A stretch of 64,000 nucleotides of DNA. Source: Lytechinus variegatus. Lineage: Eukaryota > Echinodermata > Echinoidea > Temnopleuroida > Toxopneustidae. The notes under the pieces are model-generated. The model worked only from the letters and a program-made list of their open reading frames with translations, had not been told where the DNA came from and searched no databases. This document shows, piece by piece, positions 63,425 through 64,000 of the stretch. Made by a program: the position numbers and the translations under genes. The stretch lies in contig NC_054751.1 in NCBI RefSeq assembly GCF_018143015.1, forward strand, positions 32,564,347 to 32,628,346. The letters run 5' to 3'. Each line of letters begins with the position of its first letter. Position 1 is the first letter of the stretch.

Positions 63425-63630
63425 TTTTCGCGACCAAGAAAAGGAGAAAAGGACAGGGAGAAGGGTAAAATATGAAATCATTTTCTGAATACTATGTCAA
63501 AATCTTGGATATTTTGTAATAAACATAATGAAAATGTCGAAAATTTTGCTCGCTTGCTTTTTTTTATCGATTTTGCCCTATACGCCATATTTATAGCCTC
63601 CTCAATTTTTTTTTGTTTATTGCGCCACTG
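63425..63630. mobile_element. Partial MITE related to 35978-36232
   Basis: Shares gagaagggtaaaatat, actatgtcaaaatctt, attttgctcgctt and ends TTGCGCCACTG. Left end missing or degenerate. Confidence 0.5.
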
Positions 63631-63639
63631 AACGGAGGC

Positions 63640-63830
63640 CAGTGGCGTGACAGGCGGGTGGGGGGCAGGGGGGCAAGCCCTGCCCCCGCCCCCCCCTGTG
63701 GATTTCACCGGAAAAAGGAAAAATAAAAATAATGGGAAAAAGAAAAAAGAGAGAAAGGGAAAGAAAGAAAGAAAGAAAGAAAGAGAGAAAAAAAAAGAGA
63801 AAAGGGAAAAAGGGAAATAACATGTGAGGA
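63640..63830. repeat. G/C-run MITE piece and (GAAA)n microsatellite
   Basis: CCAGTGGCGTGACAGG followed by G and C runs (63640-63710), then a GAAA-type purine tract (63715-63815). ORFs through it are low complexity. Confidence 0.5.
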
Positions 63831-64000
63831 AGTTCAAAATAACCTGAAATACTAATACGCAGCATGATTAGCAAGAGAGAGAAAGATAAAATCAAAAGAT
63901 ATGACTCAATGGCAGGGGCAAGAATGGCGGGAAAGTGGGAGAAAGAGGCAAAAAGAAACGGGAAATGAAGGTAGAGCCAAAAGGTAAACTGGAAAATCAG

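Noticed and set aside
1-64000. LTR retrovirus-like elements, Polintons or broken toxin genes
   Set aside because: No capsid, envelope, integrase or LTR pair was recognised; reverse-transcriptase remnants are LINE type.

Overview
This is a window of animal nuclear DNA, most likely from an echinoderm and probably a sea urchin. It is AT-rich, its genes are split by many introns, and most of the rest is small non-autonomous transposons, fold-back elements, tRNA-derived SINEs and 5'-truncated LINEs. The sea-urchin call rests on the look of the dispersed repeats, recalled rather than searched, so it is tentative. I see no bacterial operon, CRISPR array, LTR element or Polinton.

The only protein-coding genes I can support are three tandem paralogues on the minus strand, here called A (4407-13181), C (20464-30126) and B (38972-55766). 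I assembled each from splice sites. All three have nine coding exons with the same intron phases (0,2,0,2,2,0,0,0 in order), and exon 7 is exactly 84 nt in each. They encode proteins of about 442, 412 and 519 aa with the same layout: an N-terminal PH-like domain (core motif LIIGCGP or LILRCGP, closing helix with a Trp as in DEW), a variable acidic or Ser-rich linker, then two tandem PDZ-like modules and a variable C-terminal tail. Protein sequences have diverged strongly while gene structure has not. I do not recognise a named family. The order PH-fold/PDZ/PDZ recalls Mint/APBA adaptors (PTB-PDZ-PDZ), but this is only a hypothesis. Each gene probably also has non-coding 5' exons upstream of its start-codon exon.

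Layout: 1-4400 intergenic with a SINE and two hAT-like MITEs; 4407-13.2 kb gene A (possible 5'UTR exon near 14.4 kb); 13.2-20.4 kb intergenic repeats; 20.46-30.13 kb gene C with candidate first exons and a TATA-like motif at 32.1-32.5 kb; 32.7-38.9 kb intergenic repeats; 38.97-55.8 kb gene B, whose introns hold a LINE fragment, several fold-back elements and a 298-bp tandem duplication; 55.8-64 kb repeats, including a long purine tract, paired 15-bp minisatellite elements and a palindromic element with a visible empty site.

Repeats: at least eleven insertions have hAT-like ends (CAGTGGCG or CAGGGGCG type), most with recognisable 8-bp target duplications. A family of about 600-bp fold-back elements occurs five times. 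The genes' shared architecture suggests adaptor or scaffold proteins acting at membranes, but no direct functional evidence is present in the sequence.
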